Positions 44,000-56,781 are shown, counted from the first letter of the stretch. The stretch is DNA of 64,000 bases from Megalopta genalis (GCF_051020955.1 NC_135013.1:7104001-7168000); one strand, 5' to 3'. Notes: generated by a model not told the origin, from the letters alone. Made by a program: numbers and translations.

Positions 44000-44905
44000 T
44001 CGTTTGCTTGATTTGCTTAATTTCTTTCATTTGTTTGATTCGTTTATGTTCGTTTTTATTTATCTTTGTTCGTTTCGGTTCATTTTTGTTCATTTGGGAT
44101 CATTTGTGTTCATTTCTGTTCATTTGAATTCATTTGGGTTCATTTTTGTTCATTCGTGTTCATTTGGGTTCATTTATATTCATTTATATTCATTTGGATT
44201 CATTTATATTCATTTGGATTCATTTATATTCATTTGTGTTCATTTGGGTTCATTTGTATTCATTGTATTCATTTGTGTTCATTTTTGTTCATTTTTGTTC
44301 ATTTGTGTTCATTTTTGTTCATTTGTGTTCATTTATATTCATTTATATTCATTTGGGTTCATTTATATTCATTTGTGTTCATTTTTGTTCATTTGGGTTT
44401 ATTTGTATTCATTTATGTTCATTTGAGTTCATTTTTATTCATTTATATTCACGCATATTCATTCATATTCATTAATATTCATTTATATTCATTTATATTC
44501 ATTTATATTCATTTATATTAATTTATATATATTCATTTAAATTCATTTACTTTCATTTACTTTCATTTACTTTCATTTGTATATTAATTTATATTCATTT
44601 ACTTTCATTTGTATTCATTTATTTTCATTTGCTCTTTCATTTATTTTCATTTACTTTCATTGATTTTCGTTTGCTCTTTTATTTATTTGTATTTACTCTT
44701 TCATTTATTTTCATTTGCTTTCATTTGCTTTCATTTATTTTCATTTATATTCATTTACTTTCATTGGCTTTCGTTTGCTTTTATTTATTATCATTTACTC
44801 TTTCATTTATATTTATTTACTTTCATTTACTTTCATTTACTTTCATTTATATTCATTTATATTCATTTACTTTCATTTATTTTCGCTTATATTCATTCAA
44901 TTAAT
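44000..44905. repeat. 10-bp minisatellite (CATTTATATT/CATTTGTGTT)
   Basis: About 90 units of CATTTxxxTT, first with G/T-rich variants (CATTTGGGTT, CATTTTTGTT), later CATTTACTTT. Phenylalanine/isoleucine/histidine-rich frames in all three phases are repeat artefacts. Confidence 0.93.
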
Positions 44906-46085
44906 ATTCATACACCAGTAAATTATCTTCATTAATTACATAAATTACAAGAAACCACACAGATATCTGCTTCTATTTTCCAATCATTCAAACTAGTCAA
45001 CAAACGAACAACAAACAAACAAGTAAACAAAGACCCGCGCTCCGTTCGCAACGCTCTCCCGAGGAACCGCAGAACGCAATTTCCTGTGCCGTGGAACGAG
45101 CGATCGTGGAACGAAGTCGAGAAACTCGCGCGGTTCCCGATAAAAGGCAACATTGTTGAAAGCGGACCATAAAATAGCCACCGGGCAGTGGAGCGGGGAG
45201 GGGAGTGAGCGTAAAAAAAGTAGTTATAACAAGCGGGTATCGGTGCGGTCTCGGAACGAAATGTTGAATTTGAACGGCGCGGTGGTCTCTCGGCGTCCCC
45301 ATCTCCGGTAGAATCTTTTTAAGGGAGGCAGAGCGAGCAAGCGAGCGAATCGTGTCACTAGAAAGTTCTCGATACTAGACCGCGGTAAAATCGGATAGGT
45401 GTTGCATTAAACATCGACCAGGGGGAATAATTGAAATTCGCGCGGCCGCTGGCGCCAGAAACCCGCTAGAGATCGGACGACGCGATAAGTCAGCCGGCAG
45501 AGACGACACACCGTGCGCAGGTACACACCGACGGGGCGGGGGACACGCTGCCGCGCGAACGTCGTTCCGCGCGCACACGTGGAACGGTGGCGCGCGCGAG
45601 CGCGCGCCTGCGCGAGCCCGTCGGCGCGTCGCGTCGGTGCGCGCGGATCGTACGACGTCCGTCCGAAAATGGCCAAACCTCGCCGAGAGAAAAGGGGCAG
45701 GTTCGCTGTTACACTTCCTTACACGCGTAATTATGACCGTATTTGCCGTACGGGGCCGGATCACCGCGAACCATTGCTAACCAGGCCGCCTCGTACCTCC
45801 CTCCCCTCCCGTCCTCCCCCCTGGCCCATCCCCCTCCATGCCACATCCTTCATCTTCCGCCAATCGCGTTCTATCTATAACTTTTAGAGCTTCGTCCCGT
45901 TTTTCTTTGTTCCAGCTACGGCGACCTTCGAGGGCGCTAGCCTGCACAATTGCTGGACGATCTTTCGCTGAGGAATCGTTGAATTTCTTTTTAAAAATGG
46001 AATCGTTGCGAGACAGATTCTTTGGAAATGTCGACTTGCGTCGTAAAATGTCGTTTATGTGCTGGTTAAAATGTTGAGATAAGTA
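44906..46085. other. CpG-rich unique sequence, no gene recognised
   Basis: 45430-45680 is very CpG-rich (GCGCGCGAGCGCGCGCCTGC near 45590). Arginine-rich frames occur on both strands. It could be a promoter island; no exon is supported. Confidence 0.45.
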
Positions 46086-46089
46086 AAGA

Positions 46090-46675
46090 GATAGCTGATA
46101 AAGTTACTATGAGTTAAGTTAATTATAAATTAGCTCAGCGATAAATTTGGTCGGTGAAATAAATTATAAAGTTACTGTGAGTTAACTCAACTATAAATTA
46201 GCTTAGCGATAAATTTGGTCGGTGAAATAAATTATAAAGTTACATGAGTTAACACAACTATAAATTGGCTTAGCGATGAATTTGGTCGGTGAAATAAATT
46301 ATAAAGTTACTATGAGTTAACTCAACTCTAAATTTGATCAGTGAAATAAATTATAAATTTACTATGAGTTAACTCAACTCTAAATTTGATCAGTGAAATA
46401 AATTATAAATTTACTATGAGTTAACTCAACTCTAAATTTGATCAGTGCAATAAATTATAAATTTACTATGAGTTAACTCAACTATAAATTATTGACTCAA
46501 CGCTAAATTTGATCAGTGAAATAAATTATAAATTTACTATGAGTTAACTCAACTCTAAATTTGATTAGTGAAATAAATTATAAAGTTACTACGAATTAAC
46601 TGAACTCTAAATTATCTTAACAATAAATTTAATCAGTAAACAATACACACGTTGGTAAACAATAGCACCGTTTGC
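46090..46675. repeat. 68-bp tandem repeat switching to a 52-bp derivative
   Basis: GAGTTAA landmarks at 46111, 46179, 46246, 46314 (68, 67, 68), then 46366, 46418, 46470 (52 each), then 46541 (71). The 52-bp form lacks the ATTAGCTTAGCGATA block. The end (TTACTACGAATTAACTG, AACAATAAATTTAATCAGTA) matches 23455-23510. Confidence 0.9.
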
Positions 46676-46679
46676 TTCT

Positions 46680-47485
46680 CGGACTGAATAAAAAGGGAAC
46701 TTACGCCACTATGATTCATTCGTAGCAATTTCTTCATAATTTGGAAAACGATCTCCGCCATTTTGTAGACAATTAAGTAATCAATCTTGTAAATAACTAA
46801 TGAATTGATTTCAATAATTAAACTGCAGAACCTTGCATTAAATGCAAATTTTCTCCATCAATCTCAAGAAACAAAAATTAACTTCAAATGTATCTCTTCT
46901 CTTGATAATTATAATTATTTAACAATAACGTGCCCGTGTGTCCTTTTAAAATAACCTTGACATAACCGACGCCTCGAAGAGCTCCTTCCGAGGACAGACG
47001 CGTAAAAGAAGAGCGATCCACGCGTGCGCGATTTATTGAATAAATCTCGTTGCCGAAGAAGCTGTTACAGGATCGTGTAGATCCGCCGTGGATCCATGGA
47101 ACGCGAGCCGCGTTTTCAGCGGTGGTTTACCTAACGAACCGCGAAATTAAGGATTCTCGGATGCGGCACGTATCACGTGGATCACGGTGGTCGTGCCCAT
47201 TCACCGCGACCATCCATCACAACACGCGTTCACTGCGAGCAATCGAGCACCGTTCGCTCTAAACTACTCGCGTTCGCTGTAACACACGCTGGGCCCTGCG
47301 TCCGCGCGACAAGACATTCGAATCGTCTGCGGGCGCAGAATCCTTCGACTTCGGACATCCTAATAAAATGAAAATCAATATAATGATCGACCGCTCTGTT
47401 TTCTTCTTTAAATAATTTCTCAATGAATTGAAATTAATATATCAAGATTCTTAGTTCCTTTCAATTTTTTGTTAATGTGTGTGTC
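46680..47485. other. Unique sequence, no gene recognised
   Basis: AT-rich to 46930, CpG-containing 46960-47345. Frames at 47050-47371 plus lack recognised domains. Confidence 0.45.
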
Positions 47486-47489
47486 GAAT

Positions 47490-48800
47490 GTTTACAATAC
47501 TTTCGATATTTTCAATGTTTTTTGTATTTTGAATATTTTCAATATTTTCAATATTTTTAGTATTTTCAATATTTTTAGTATTTTCCAATATTTTTAATAT
47601 TTTCAATATTTTTAGTATTTTCAATATTTTTAGTATTTTCAATATTTTTAGTATTTTCCAATATTTTTAATATTTTCAATATTTTTAGTATTTTCCAATA
47701 TTTTCAATATTTTTAGTATTTTCAATATTTTCAATATTTCTAGAATTTTCAATATTTTCAATATTTTTAGTATTTTCAATATTTTTAGTATTTTCAATAT
47801 TTTTAGTATTTTCCAATATTTTCAATATTTTTAGTATTTTCCAATATTTTCAATATTTTTAGTATTTTCCAATATTTTCAATATTTTTAGTATTTTCCAA
47901 TATCTTTAATATTTTCAATATTTTTAGTATTTTCAATATTTTCAATATTTCTAGAATTTTCAATATTTTCAATATTTTTAGTATTTTCAATATTTCTAGA
48001 ATTTTCAATATTTTCAATATTTTTAGTATTTTCAATATTTTCAATATTTTTAGTATTTTCCAATATTTTCAATATTTTTAGTATTTTCAATATTTTTAGT
48101 ATTTTCCAATATCTTTAATATTTTCAATATTTTTAGTATTTTCCAATATCTTTAATATTTTCAATATTTTTAGTATTTTCCAATATCTTTAATATTTTCA
48201 ATATTTTTAGTATTTTCAATATTTTCGATATTTTTCGTATTTTCAATATTTTCAATATTTTTAATATTTTCAATATTCTCAATATTTTTAATATTTCCAA
48301 TATTTTCAATATTTTCTGAATTTTTAATACTAACAATATTTTCAATATTTTCTGAATTTTTAATACTAACAATATTTTCAATATTTTCTGAATTTTTAAT
48401 ACTAACAATATTTTCAATATTTTCTGAATTTTTAATGCTAACAATATTTTCAATATTTTCTGAATTTTTAATACTAACAATATTTTCAATATTTTCTGAA
48501 TTTTTAATACTAACAATATTTTCAATATTTTCTGAATTTTTAATGCTAACAATATTTTCAATATTTTCTACATTTTTAGTATTTTCACTATTTCCAATAT
48601 TTTCAATATTTTGAATATTTCCAATATTTTCAATATTTTTAATATTTTCATTATTTTCTATATTTTCTGTATTTTCAATATTTACAACGTTTTCATTATT
48701 TGCAACATTTTCAATATCTTCAATATTTTTAATATTTACAACATTTTCAATATTTGCAATATCTTCAACATTTTTAACATTTCCAATATTTTCACCTAAC
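47490..48800. repeat. 9-bp minisatellite (AATATTTTC) with a 36-bp higher-order block
   Basis: Units AATATTTTC, AATATTTTT and AGTATTTTC throughout. Between about 48300 and 48570 a 36-bp block (TCTGAATTTTTAATACTAAC plus AATATTTTCAATATTT) repeats seven times; TCTGAA is at 48315 and 48351. Minus-strand frames reading KILKIL or NIENI are artefacts. Confidence 0.93.
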
Positions 48801-48804
48801 CACT

Positions 48805-49525
48805 TTTTGCCACAAACGCACAAAGATCCGCGGTCCAATCACGACGCACAACACACGACTCAGCAGCAATTTCGAGAATTTACTTTCGACAGACTTCATT
48901 GTACATTTCCATCTTCGCTGGCCCACGACGAACGTAATCCATAAGTAGATAATAGTTAACACGATACTCTGCTAACTGTACAGCGGCGCGGCCGTGGCGG
49001 CTGACTGCAGAGAACCACAGCCGATCACGATTCACGATACCATCGGTGTAATCAGTTTATTACTTTCCCCATCGGCGGACGCAGTCGCAACAGAAGAACA
49101 CCGTATTACAGGGACCCTCTCCTCCCTCGCTGCCCTGCCAACCTAAAATTAGTACTTTTTCCCGTCGACGACTATTATTAATGGTATTTACCCGGTCCGT
49201 TGCCGATTCCGGCAAAAAAATTAATGTCCATCATTATCGGTCTTGTAAATACTCGATTCCTTACCGATCGGGCCGCATGTTGCATAATTGCACGTTACGC
49301 GCGCAATTACCGATCTCGTTTCTACGGCCGCTGTACGGATAGAGGCGGCGTCGGGGATTGAATAAATCGATACAAATCGCGAGCTGATCGCTCGGCTTCT
49401 CGCGAAATTCTATCTTCTTCTATCTAGCGTCGATGGATCTAGCCTGAATCGTCGTCGCGAAAGGAAAAGTTTTAACAAAAGTCAGACGAAATTTCCTTTT
49501 CATTTGCATCGATTGTTTATTCTTA
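48805..49525. other. Unique sequence, no gene recognised
   Basis: Mixed composition, no supported frame. Confidence 0.5.
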
Positions 49526-49895
49526 TAGAGGGTGTCCTAAAATTATGGTACTTCTGGCAAATTAGAGATTCCTGAGGTCATTCGAAGTAACTTTTTCCTT
49601 TACAAAAATTTTCTCCGTGGTTTCGTTTACGAGTTATTAACGAAAAACATTGACCAATGAGAGGCGAGCTCGGCTGGCGCGCGGCGGCCGAGCCAACGAG
49701 CGCGGCGAAGCCCAGTTCCGCCCGTTGGCTCGGTCGCCTAGCGCCAAGCGAGCTCGCCCCTTATTGGTCACTGCTTTTCGTTAATAACTCGTAAACGAAG
49801 TCGCGGATTGCATTTTCGCTAAGGAAAAAGTTGCTTCTAATCGCCTCAGGAACTCCTCATTTCCCGGAAATGCCATAATTTTGGGACACCCTGTA
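49526..49895. mobile_element. CAGGGTGTCC foldback element, copy 4
   Basis: The element is 49528-49893 between TA and TA. Left end GAGGGTGTCCTAAAATTATG (first base changed), right end CATAATTTTGGGACACCCTG. Arms carry ACGAGTTATTAACGAAAAAC and CGTTAATAACTCGTAAACGA. CCAAT (about 49652) opposes ATTGG (about 49764); the core includes GAAGCCCAGTTCCGCCCGTT. This is the shortest and one of the best paired copies. Confidence 0.78.
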
Positions 49896-50029
49896 TATTG
49901 ATCTCGACGCACTGGAATTATTAGAGAAAGTAATTTTGGATGCCGTTGACGAGGACAAGTTTTATTTTTCCACGAAGATCCGCAGTGTGCAAAATAATAA
50001 TAATATACAAAATTCAATTTTTACTGAAA

Positions 50030-50580
50030 AATAAAATAATAGCACGATGTTGGTGTTACTCGTGACTCTTAATCAGTTAAGGGTTGATGCTAATTCTAAA
50101 TAAACCATTGTATTTTATTTCTAGCTAGCGTACAAAAATAATAATAACATTGAAAATTAAGCATTTGCTGCAAAATAAAATAGAAGTGCGATTTTAGAAT
50201 CATCTGTGACTATTAATCAGTTAAGGGTTGAAGCTAATTCTAAGTAAACTATTGTATTTTATTCCTATTAATTTTATTATTTCCTACAGAATAATAAAAA
50301 CATTAAAAATTAAATTTTTACTACAAAATAAAATAAAATAAAATAACTCTTAATTAGTTAAGGGTTGAAGCTAATACTAACTAAACGATTTATTTTATTG
50401 TTCGCTGCAGTATAAAATAATAACAACATCGAAAATTAAATTTTTACTGCCAGGAGAAACGTAAGTACGATTATTGGGTCACTCGTGACCCTTAGTTTGT
50501 TAAGGGTTGATGCTAAATCAGCTAAACCATTCAATTCGTGGTCCGCGGACGCGTCTGTTAAGAGTTGATTTGCTAAGAAA
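50030..50580. repeat. ~140-bp tandem repeat, four units
   Basis: GTTAAGGGTTGATGCTAA or GTTAAGGGTTGAAGCTAA starts at 50076, 50220, 50357 and 50499. Each unit has an ATAATAACATTGAAAATTAA block and an ACTCGTGACTCTTAAT-like block. Partial copies of the landmark lie at 50557 and about 50783. Confidence 0.85.
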
Positions 50581-50584
50581 AAAG

Positions 50585-51370
50585 CTAAGAAAAAGCCGTC
50601 ATAAAAAAAGGGATTTACTTATTATCATTTAATTATTTGTTTCAAACGTTGTCGTCTAGAACGGACATCTTTAAAACAGGTTCTACGGTGATGATTATTT
50701 ATTTTATTATTTTATATTTATTTTTAATATTATTTTATTATTATTTATCTTATTATCATTTATTTTATTTCGGCGGTAATCGGTTAAGGGTTGAACGAAC
50801 CGTGGACTCGTCGACCGACCGGATTTCGGCGGCAAATAAGACCGCTTCCGGCGACTAAACTAATCGCGAAACGCTCGGAACGGTGGCACCGAGATACCGG
50901 AAGGCCGGTCGAATCGCGCAATTTCCGGTCCACCCGGTAGATCGGGGCCCGTGTTTCGTTTCGAATGACGTGCTACCGCCGGACAGGGATTTTCACCGCG
51001 AAATTACTTGTTTCTTTTCGCGTAGACGAGAGCCCGCTCGCGCTTGCGCACGGTAACCGGAATTCAAAAGGAAGAAAGAGAGAAAGAGAAAGAGCGAGAG
51101 AGAGAGAGAGAGAGAGAGACGGGACCGCGCCGGAAAAAGATACAAAGGGAGGGAAACGACAGTTTCTGAGAGCCGGCGTGGCAGAACGGGGCGACCGAAG
51201 CGACCGGTGCGAGATGCACGGTGCACGCTGCTTCAGGAGCGGACTAAAAACCCTATTTCCACGATCCTGGAAATGTGCGTTATTCACACGTGATTTTAGA
51301 CGAATGAGCAAACAAAAGTAATATCAGGCCGCATAGTTTTGCTATTCCTTCGAAGGCGAAGTATCGCATT
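50585..51370. other. Unique sequence with a short GA tract
   Basis: CpG-rich 50780-51300, with GAGAGAGAGAGAGAGAGA near 51100. No gene recognised. Confidence 0.45.
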
Positions 51371-51608
51371 TTTACCCCTTTGCACTCGTTCTAACTCTAA
51401 ATCCAAAATGGTCTCCGGTGATTTCCATTTATATTATTTTTTATATTATATTACAGAATTTTATATCGTTATTTTTAATATTTTTATCTTAGTAATTTAT
51501 TCGTTCATTTTATTATTTATTTTTTTTATATTATTTATAGTGTTTTCATTTTACATGACTTATTGGTGCAATTTATGCGTACGAATTTGAGTCTACGTAA
51601 TAGTCATC
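51371..51608. mobile_element. Left arm of a CCCTTTGCRCTCG TTAA-type element
   Basis: After TTTA (51371-51374) the end CCCCTTTGCACTCGTTCTAA begins at 51375. The arm ends GGTGCAATTTATGCGTACGA, matching GGTGCATTTTATGCGCACGA at the same place in the 7.6-kb copy. No right end found before 53 kb, so the copy is truncated or interrupted by the foldback and AT tract that follow. Confidence 0.6.
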
Positions 51609-51890
51609 AACAATCAATCAACGATTGTATTTTCCTTAGCAAGGAATGCGAGAAGTTAATAAGGTTCTATTGAAAAATTTTTTTCCACTAAAAGAAATAC
51701 ATTATCAAAATTATTTATTTTCAAAGAACTGTTAAAAATGAGTCTATATATAATAGTCATATTTTTAACAGTTCTTTGAAAATAAATAATTTTGATAATG
51801 TACTTTTTTTAGTGGACAAAATTTTTCAATATAACCTTATTGACTTGTCGCATTCCTTGCTAAGGAAAATACAATCGTTGATTGATTGTT
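51609..51890. mobile_element. 282-bp foldback with ~130-bp arms
   Basis: The left arm starts AACAATCAATCAACGATTGT and the right arm ends ACAATCGTTGATTGATTGTT. Arms pair almost throughout, through CCTTAGCAAGGAATGCG, TTTTTTCCACTAAAAG, ACATTATCAAAATTATTTAT and CAAAGAACTGTTAAAAATG, leaving a spacer of about 30 bp near 51750. Non-repetitive arms with few mismatches point to a foldback MITE or a recent inverted duplication. A transcript would be a long hairpin. Confidence 0.85.
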
Positions 51891-51894
51891 TAAT

Positions 51895-51898
51895 ATAT

Positions 51899-51938
<40 letters not shown>

Positions 51939-52260
51939 ATTTATATCTGTAATATGTATAATATATATATAAATATTATATATAATGATATAATAATATA
52001 ACAATATAACAATATAAAAATATAATAATATAATAGTATAACATATAACAATATAATAATATAACATTATATTATATTATATTATTATTATATAATATGA
52101 TAGCACATAATAACACACAATATAACAATATAATAATATAATAGTATAACATATAACAATATAACAATATAACAATATAACGATATAACAATATAACAAT
52201 ATAATAATATAACATTATATTATATTATATTATTATTATTATATAATATGATATAGCCTT
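51895..52260. repeat. TA and ATAACAATATAAT array
   Basis: (TA)n to 51930, then AATATAACAATATAATAATA-type repeats in two blocks (about 51990-52075 and 52115-52245), each ending in ATTATATTATATTATTATTA. Confidence 0.9.
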
Positions 52261-52264
52261 AATA

Positions 52265-53245
52265 ATTATATTCAATATTTACAACAGTTGGAGAAGAAGA
52301 AAAGAAAGGAAAGAAATGTTAAGAAATAAAGAAAACAATAAAAAAAAATACACATTACAGTAACGTTAAATTGTAATTCGTCTGAAGGCATTAACATTGA
52401 TAAAGGGCTAGAAAGCGAAGAGATTCTGGTATTTTGTAAAGAAAGCAATAAAGATCCCCGCGTATCTCCATACAACCTGAACCACCGTGCGTGCGCGGCG
52501 TGCGCGTCACGAGCTGGCAGGAGCGGACGTTGTAAAGTCCGTGGGTAGGCAAGTTTATTGGCAGCAAGGTGCGAAAACATTGGTTTGTTAATAATGGGGA
52601 GCGGCGCGGGCCCTTTTAAAAACCTGACAAACGCGTTCTTTCGGTGCCTCGGCATTCGGTTTTCGGACGGTGCGACGCGGCGCCCCGGACCGATCCCAAC
52701 CGCGGTATTTTTAGAGAACGTAAACTCTTCCAGCCTGTATCGTATAAAATATATTTTTTAAGCGGCCGACCATCAGCACCCCGGCCCCTCCCCACCCACC
52801 CCGAACTTTTCGGATTTCGCGGAATGACACGGGTCCGCGGGCGCATTCCTCCCGAGAGCCGCGATCAGAATTCTGGCCGCTGCGAGGAGAAACGCCACCT
52901 CGTGAGACGACTCGTGTTTTCACTTCCGAGGTGTCGTCGATCAACGGGTTAAGTCACTTTTCGAAATCTTTGAAAAAATCGAGCTTTTCTTCTGTTGCGC
53001 TTAAATAACCGTTTTATCGCGAACATCGATCGCGACTTCCGGCGTTTCTTCTTATGGACACAGAATTATGCCAGCGGAAATGAATTTTCTTTTTTTTTTT
53101 ATTTGATTGGAAAACGTTCCTGTAAATTCTTTGAATGTTATGTAATATTATTGGAATTATTGTTACCGGGAATTTTATTACCGAGGGGGTGAGACGTGTT
53201 TGACGCTGAAAGGATGTTACATGGAAACGTTTCTATTATATTTTG
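52265..53245. other. Unique CpG-containing sequence, no gene recognised
   Basis: 52480-52950 is CpG-rich with frames on both strands lacking recognised domains. A polypyrimidine-poor AT flank follows. Confidence 0.45.
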
Positions 53246-53249
53246 TGAT

Positions 53250-54370
53250 AAAAATTTAATTTTTCAGAGAGGAGACATTTTCGTTGAACTTATATTTGTT
53301 ATAGTAACCTTGAACAATTATTATTTTGCTGGAACATCCGCGGTCTAGTAATTGAGCTGTGATCATTTTTAGAGAGGCTAGGAAAATTATACTGTGACAA
53401 TTGTTAATATTTTGCAGAAAGATCCACAGTCTACTAATTAAACTGTGATCATTTTTAGAGAGACTAGGAAAATTATACTATGACAATTGTTAATATTTTG
53501 CAAAAAAATTCGCAGTCTACTAATTAAACTGTGATAATTTTTAGAAACATTAGAAAAATTATACTGTTACAATTGTTAATATTTTGCAAAAAGATCCACA
53601 GTCTATTAATTAAACTGTAATAATTTTTAGATACATTAGGAAAATTATACTGTAATAATTGTTAATATTTTGCAAAAAGATCCGCAGTCTACTAATTAAA
53701 CTGTGATAATTTTTAGAGAGACTAGGAAAATTATACTGTGACAATTGTTAATATTTTGCAAAAGATCCACAGTCTATTAATTAAACTGTGATAATTTTTA
53801 GAAAAACTAGGAAAATTATACTGTGACAATTGTTAATATTTTGCAAAAAGATCCACAGTCTACTAATTAAACTGTGATCATTTTTAGAGAGACTAGGAAA
53901 ATTATACTGTGACAATTGTTAATATTTTGCAAAAGATCCACAGTCTATTAATTAAACTGTGATAATTTTTAGAGAAACTAGGAAAATTATACTGTGACAA
54001 TTGTTAATATTTTGCAAAAAGATCCGCATTCTACTAATTAAACTGTGATAATTTTTAGAAACATTAGAAAAATTATACTATGACAATTGTTAATATTTTG
54101 CAAAAAGATCCACAGTCTACTAATTAAACTGTGATAATTTTTAGAGAGACTAGAAAAATTATACTGTGACAATTGTTAATATTTTGCAAAAAGACCCACA
54201 GTCTACTAATTAAACTGTCATAATTTTTAGAAACATTAGAAAATTCATACTGTGACAGTTGTTAATATTTTGCAAAAAGATCCACAGTCTACTAATTAAA
54301 CTGTGATAATTTTTAAAGACATTGGGAAATTTATACTATAATAATTAGACTGCGGATTTTATGCACTCGT
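53250..54370. repeat. 86-bp tandem repeat, twelve or more units, ending in an inverted half unit
   Basis: The CAGTCTACTAATTAAACTGT landmark or its variants start at 53341, 53427, 53513, 53599, 53685, 53771, 53856, 53941, 54027, 54113, 54199 and 54285: 86 bp apart, with two 85-bp units. Units also hold GAAAATTATACTGTGACAAT and GTTAATATTTTGCAAAAAGA. Two variants, AGAGAGACTAGG and AGAAACATTAG, are interspersed. At 54346-54365 the sequence turns around: TTAGACTGCGGATTTTATGC is the inverse of the unit. Confidence 0.92.
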
Positions 54371-55589
54371 GGCAAAAATGTGCGTGTTAAATTTAAAACG
54401 TTGAAGAGATTCAAGGAATCTAAAAATGTACTTATTTCACCTTATTAAAATAATTAGAGAGAAAAATCAAATTGTTCTCGTCACTTATGATTTGCAATCA
54501 ACGTAAAAAATATCTATTTTGCATAATTGTCTTAAATTGTGTAAACTTCGTAATAATGCTGCGAGAATTTAATTTATAATTAATCCTTAAAATCGCCACT
54601 GAACCGCAAAGGTTTAAAAACTATAAATTTCGATTGAGCAGAAATATTGTTTGAACGAATTTCTCGCGACCGTACCAATGACATTGTACTAGAAATCTTT
54701 TCGCCGATCTCTGTGCATGGACGACGGTCTTCGACTCGGAGTAACCACGGAGCACTCGTGTAAAGAGCTCTCGACGATCTAGCGAGGAGAGGGGGGGCAG
54801 GAACGAGGAGGACGCGCGTTTGAAGAGCAAACTGCCGAAACCGGGGGAGGGTGGTGGAACCGCGAGCGGCGGCGGCGGCGGCGGCAGCGGAGGAAAGGAG
54901 GGGGGAGAAATGTTCGGTGTGCTGGCACACTCAGAATGGAGTCGAGTGCCAGAGAATCGGTTGTCCGTGTATTTCAGGCGGCACGGGCCACTGCACTGCC
55001 CCCACCATTTGTGCGTGCGTGCTATGTATATACGCACCTTTCATATAATGCACGCACCCGGAGACACGTTTCGTGGGACCGATGGATAAACGCTCTTCTC
55101 TCTCTCTCTCTCTTTCTTTTTCGTTTCTCTCTCCTTTCAGCTTTTTATATTCCTTCTTTTGGAGCTCTAGGCGCCATGTTCGGGCGCGGAATATGCACTC
55201 GGCCGGTCGGTAACCGACGCTGCCGACCATAAGCACCCCTTTTTTTCAATTTTAAAATCACGTACGAGATTTATTAACGCTTCGCACACTCGAGAGGCGA
55301 CTCCAAGAGATCGCGCGAAAAATTGTTTCGTCGCGTTCCAAAGTAATTTTCGAATCGTCAAGATTAATTTAATATTCAATTTAAATTCGTTTAAAAAGTC
55401 GTTAGAAGTGTCGCGTACGCGTCGCAAGAATCGATTTCGTCCGCACAGATTAGCACTAATTATAAATCGCACCGTGGTTCAGAAATGCTACTTTCGAGAT
55501 CTAGAGTTGAAATGTCACCCTTTAAAATATTGCTGTGTCACGTAGCAAAATAATTTCGACGGTGTTAAATATAATATATTTTTAACACC

Positions 55590-55590
<1 letters not shown>
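54371..55590. other. Unique sequence, no gene recognised
   Basis: GGCGGCGGCGGCGGCGGC run near 54870 and a CT tract at 55094-55120. Glycine- or proline-rich frames here are compositional. A frame at 54820-55089 has no recognised domain. Confidence 0.45.
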
Positions 55591-55591
<1 letters not shown>

Positions 55592-55633
<42 letters not shown>

Positions 55634-55686
55634 ATCTGTCTCTCGCGCTGTCTCTCTCGCGCGCTCTCTCTCTGCCTCGCAATCTG

Positions 55687-55720
<34 letters not shown>

Positions 55721-55859
55721 GCAATCTGTCTCTCGCACTCTCTCTCTCTCTCTCTTTCTCTCACGTTCTCTCTCTCTCTCTCTCACAATCTGTCTCTCGC
55801 ACTCTCGTTCTCTCGCGATCTCTCTCTCTCGCTTTCTTGCACTCTCTCTCTCTCTCTCG

Positions 55860-55899
<40 letters not shown>

Positions 55900-56000
55900 T
55901 CCCGCTTCCACAACAGGCGTCAAAGTATCGCGCGTTTCAAAGTCATTTTTCAACAGAACCGAACTCACCGATCGCGGATCGCGGTTCTTAATTAACTTAT
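55592..56000. repeat. Left arm of a large inverted repeat: CT tract plus 105-bp unique segment
   Basis: 55592-55894 is (CT)n interrupted by CGCAATCTGTCTCTCGC. 55895-56000 is unique (CATCGTCCCGCTTCCACAAC, AGTATCGCGCGTTTCAAAGT, TTCAACAGAACCGAACTCAC) and is the near-exact inverse of 56495-56612. Confidence 0.9.
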
Positions 56001-56494
56001 ATTTTAACGAGTTATATTTTAATTTTTTTATATTTTAACGCGTTCGCGAACGTTTGAATGAAATTATTGAAAATTGAAATTTGAAATTATTGTTAAGGAA
56101 AGAGCGATGCTGTCAACATCAGCTACCAGTAATTGTTAAGAAACATTTTTGAGAAAATCTGTTCTTACAACATTTTTCGCGAGAAATTCAAATATGTATA
56201 AATTGATTTTGTAAATACATCGTTTACGTAAGAAAAATATTCTTTTTTCTTTAAGAAGAATCATCGGAGCATAAAATCGGCACCCTTATTTCCTCAGTAT
56301 CGTGTAAATACTTTTCTGAAATTTTTTTGATAAGTTCGAATTGATACATCGACGTCCTTGAATTCTTTTAATCTTTTCACTATTTTGTATTTCATCGTTT
56401 CATTTTTGCCGCAAGTGCACAAAATCCGCTACGTTCGTTGGTCGCTTTCAGACCTCGGTAGTTTAAGCGTCAAGCAATTCTTTAATTATGAAAC
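56001..56494. other. Spacer between the two inverted CT/GA arms
   Basis: AT-rich unique sequence, about 500 bp, with no recognised gene. Confidence 0.55.
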
Positions 56495-56611
56495 AAGTTA
56501 ATTAAGAACCGCGTTCCGCGTGAAATCATCGCGGAGCGATCGGTGATTTCGGTTCTGTTGAAAAATGACTTTGAAACGCGCGATACTTTGACGCCTGTTG
56601 TGGAAGCGAGA

Positions 56612-56659
<48 letters not shown>

Positions 56660-56746
56660 CGAGAGAGAGCGAGAAAGAGAGAGCGCGAGAGACAGATTGC
56701 GAGAGAGAGAGAGAGTGCGAGAAAGAGAGCGCGAGAGACAGATTGC

Positions 56747-56781
<35 letters not shown>

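Noticed and set aside
44066..44521. Phe/Ile/His-rich frames, superficially like membrane proteins
   Set aside because: All three forward phases are open because of the 10-bp repeat.
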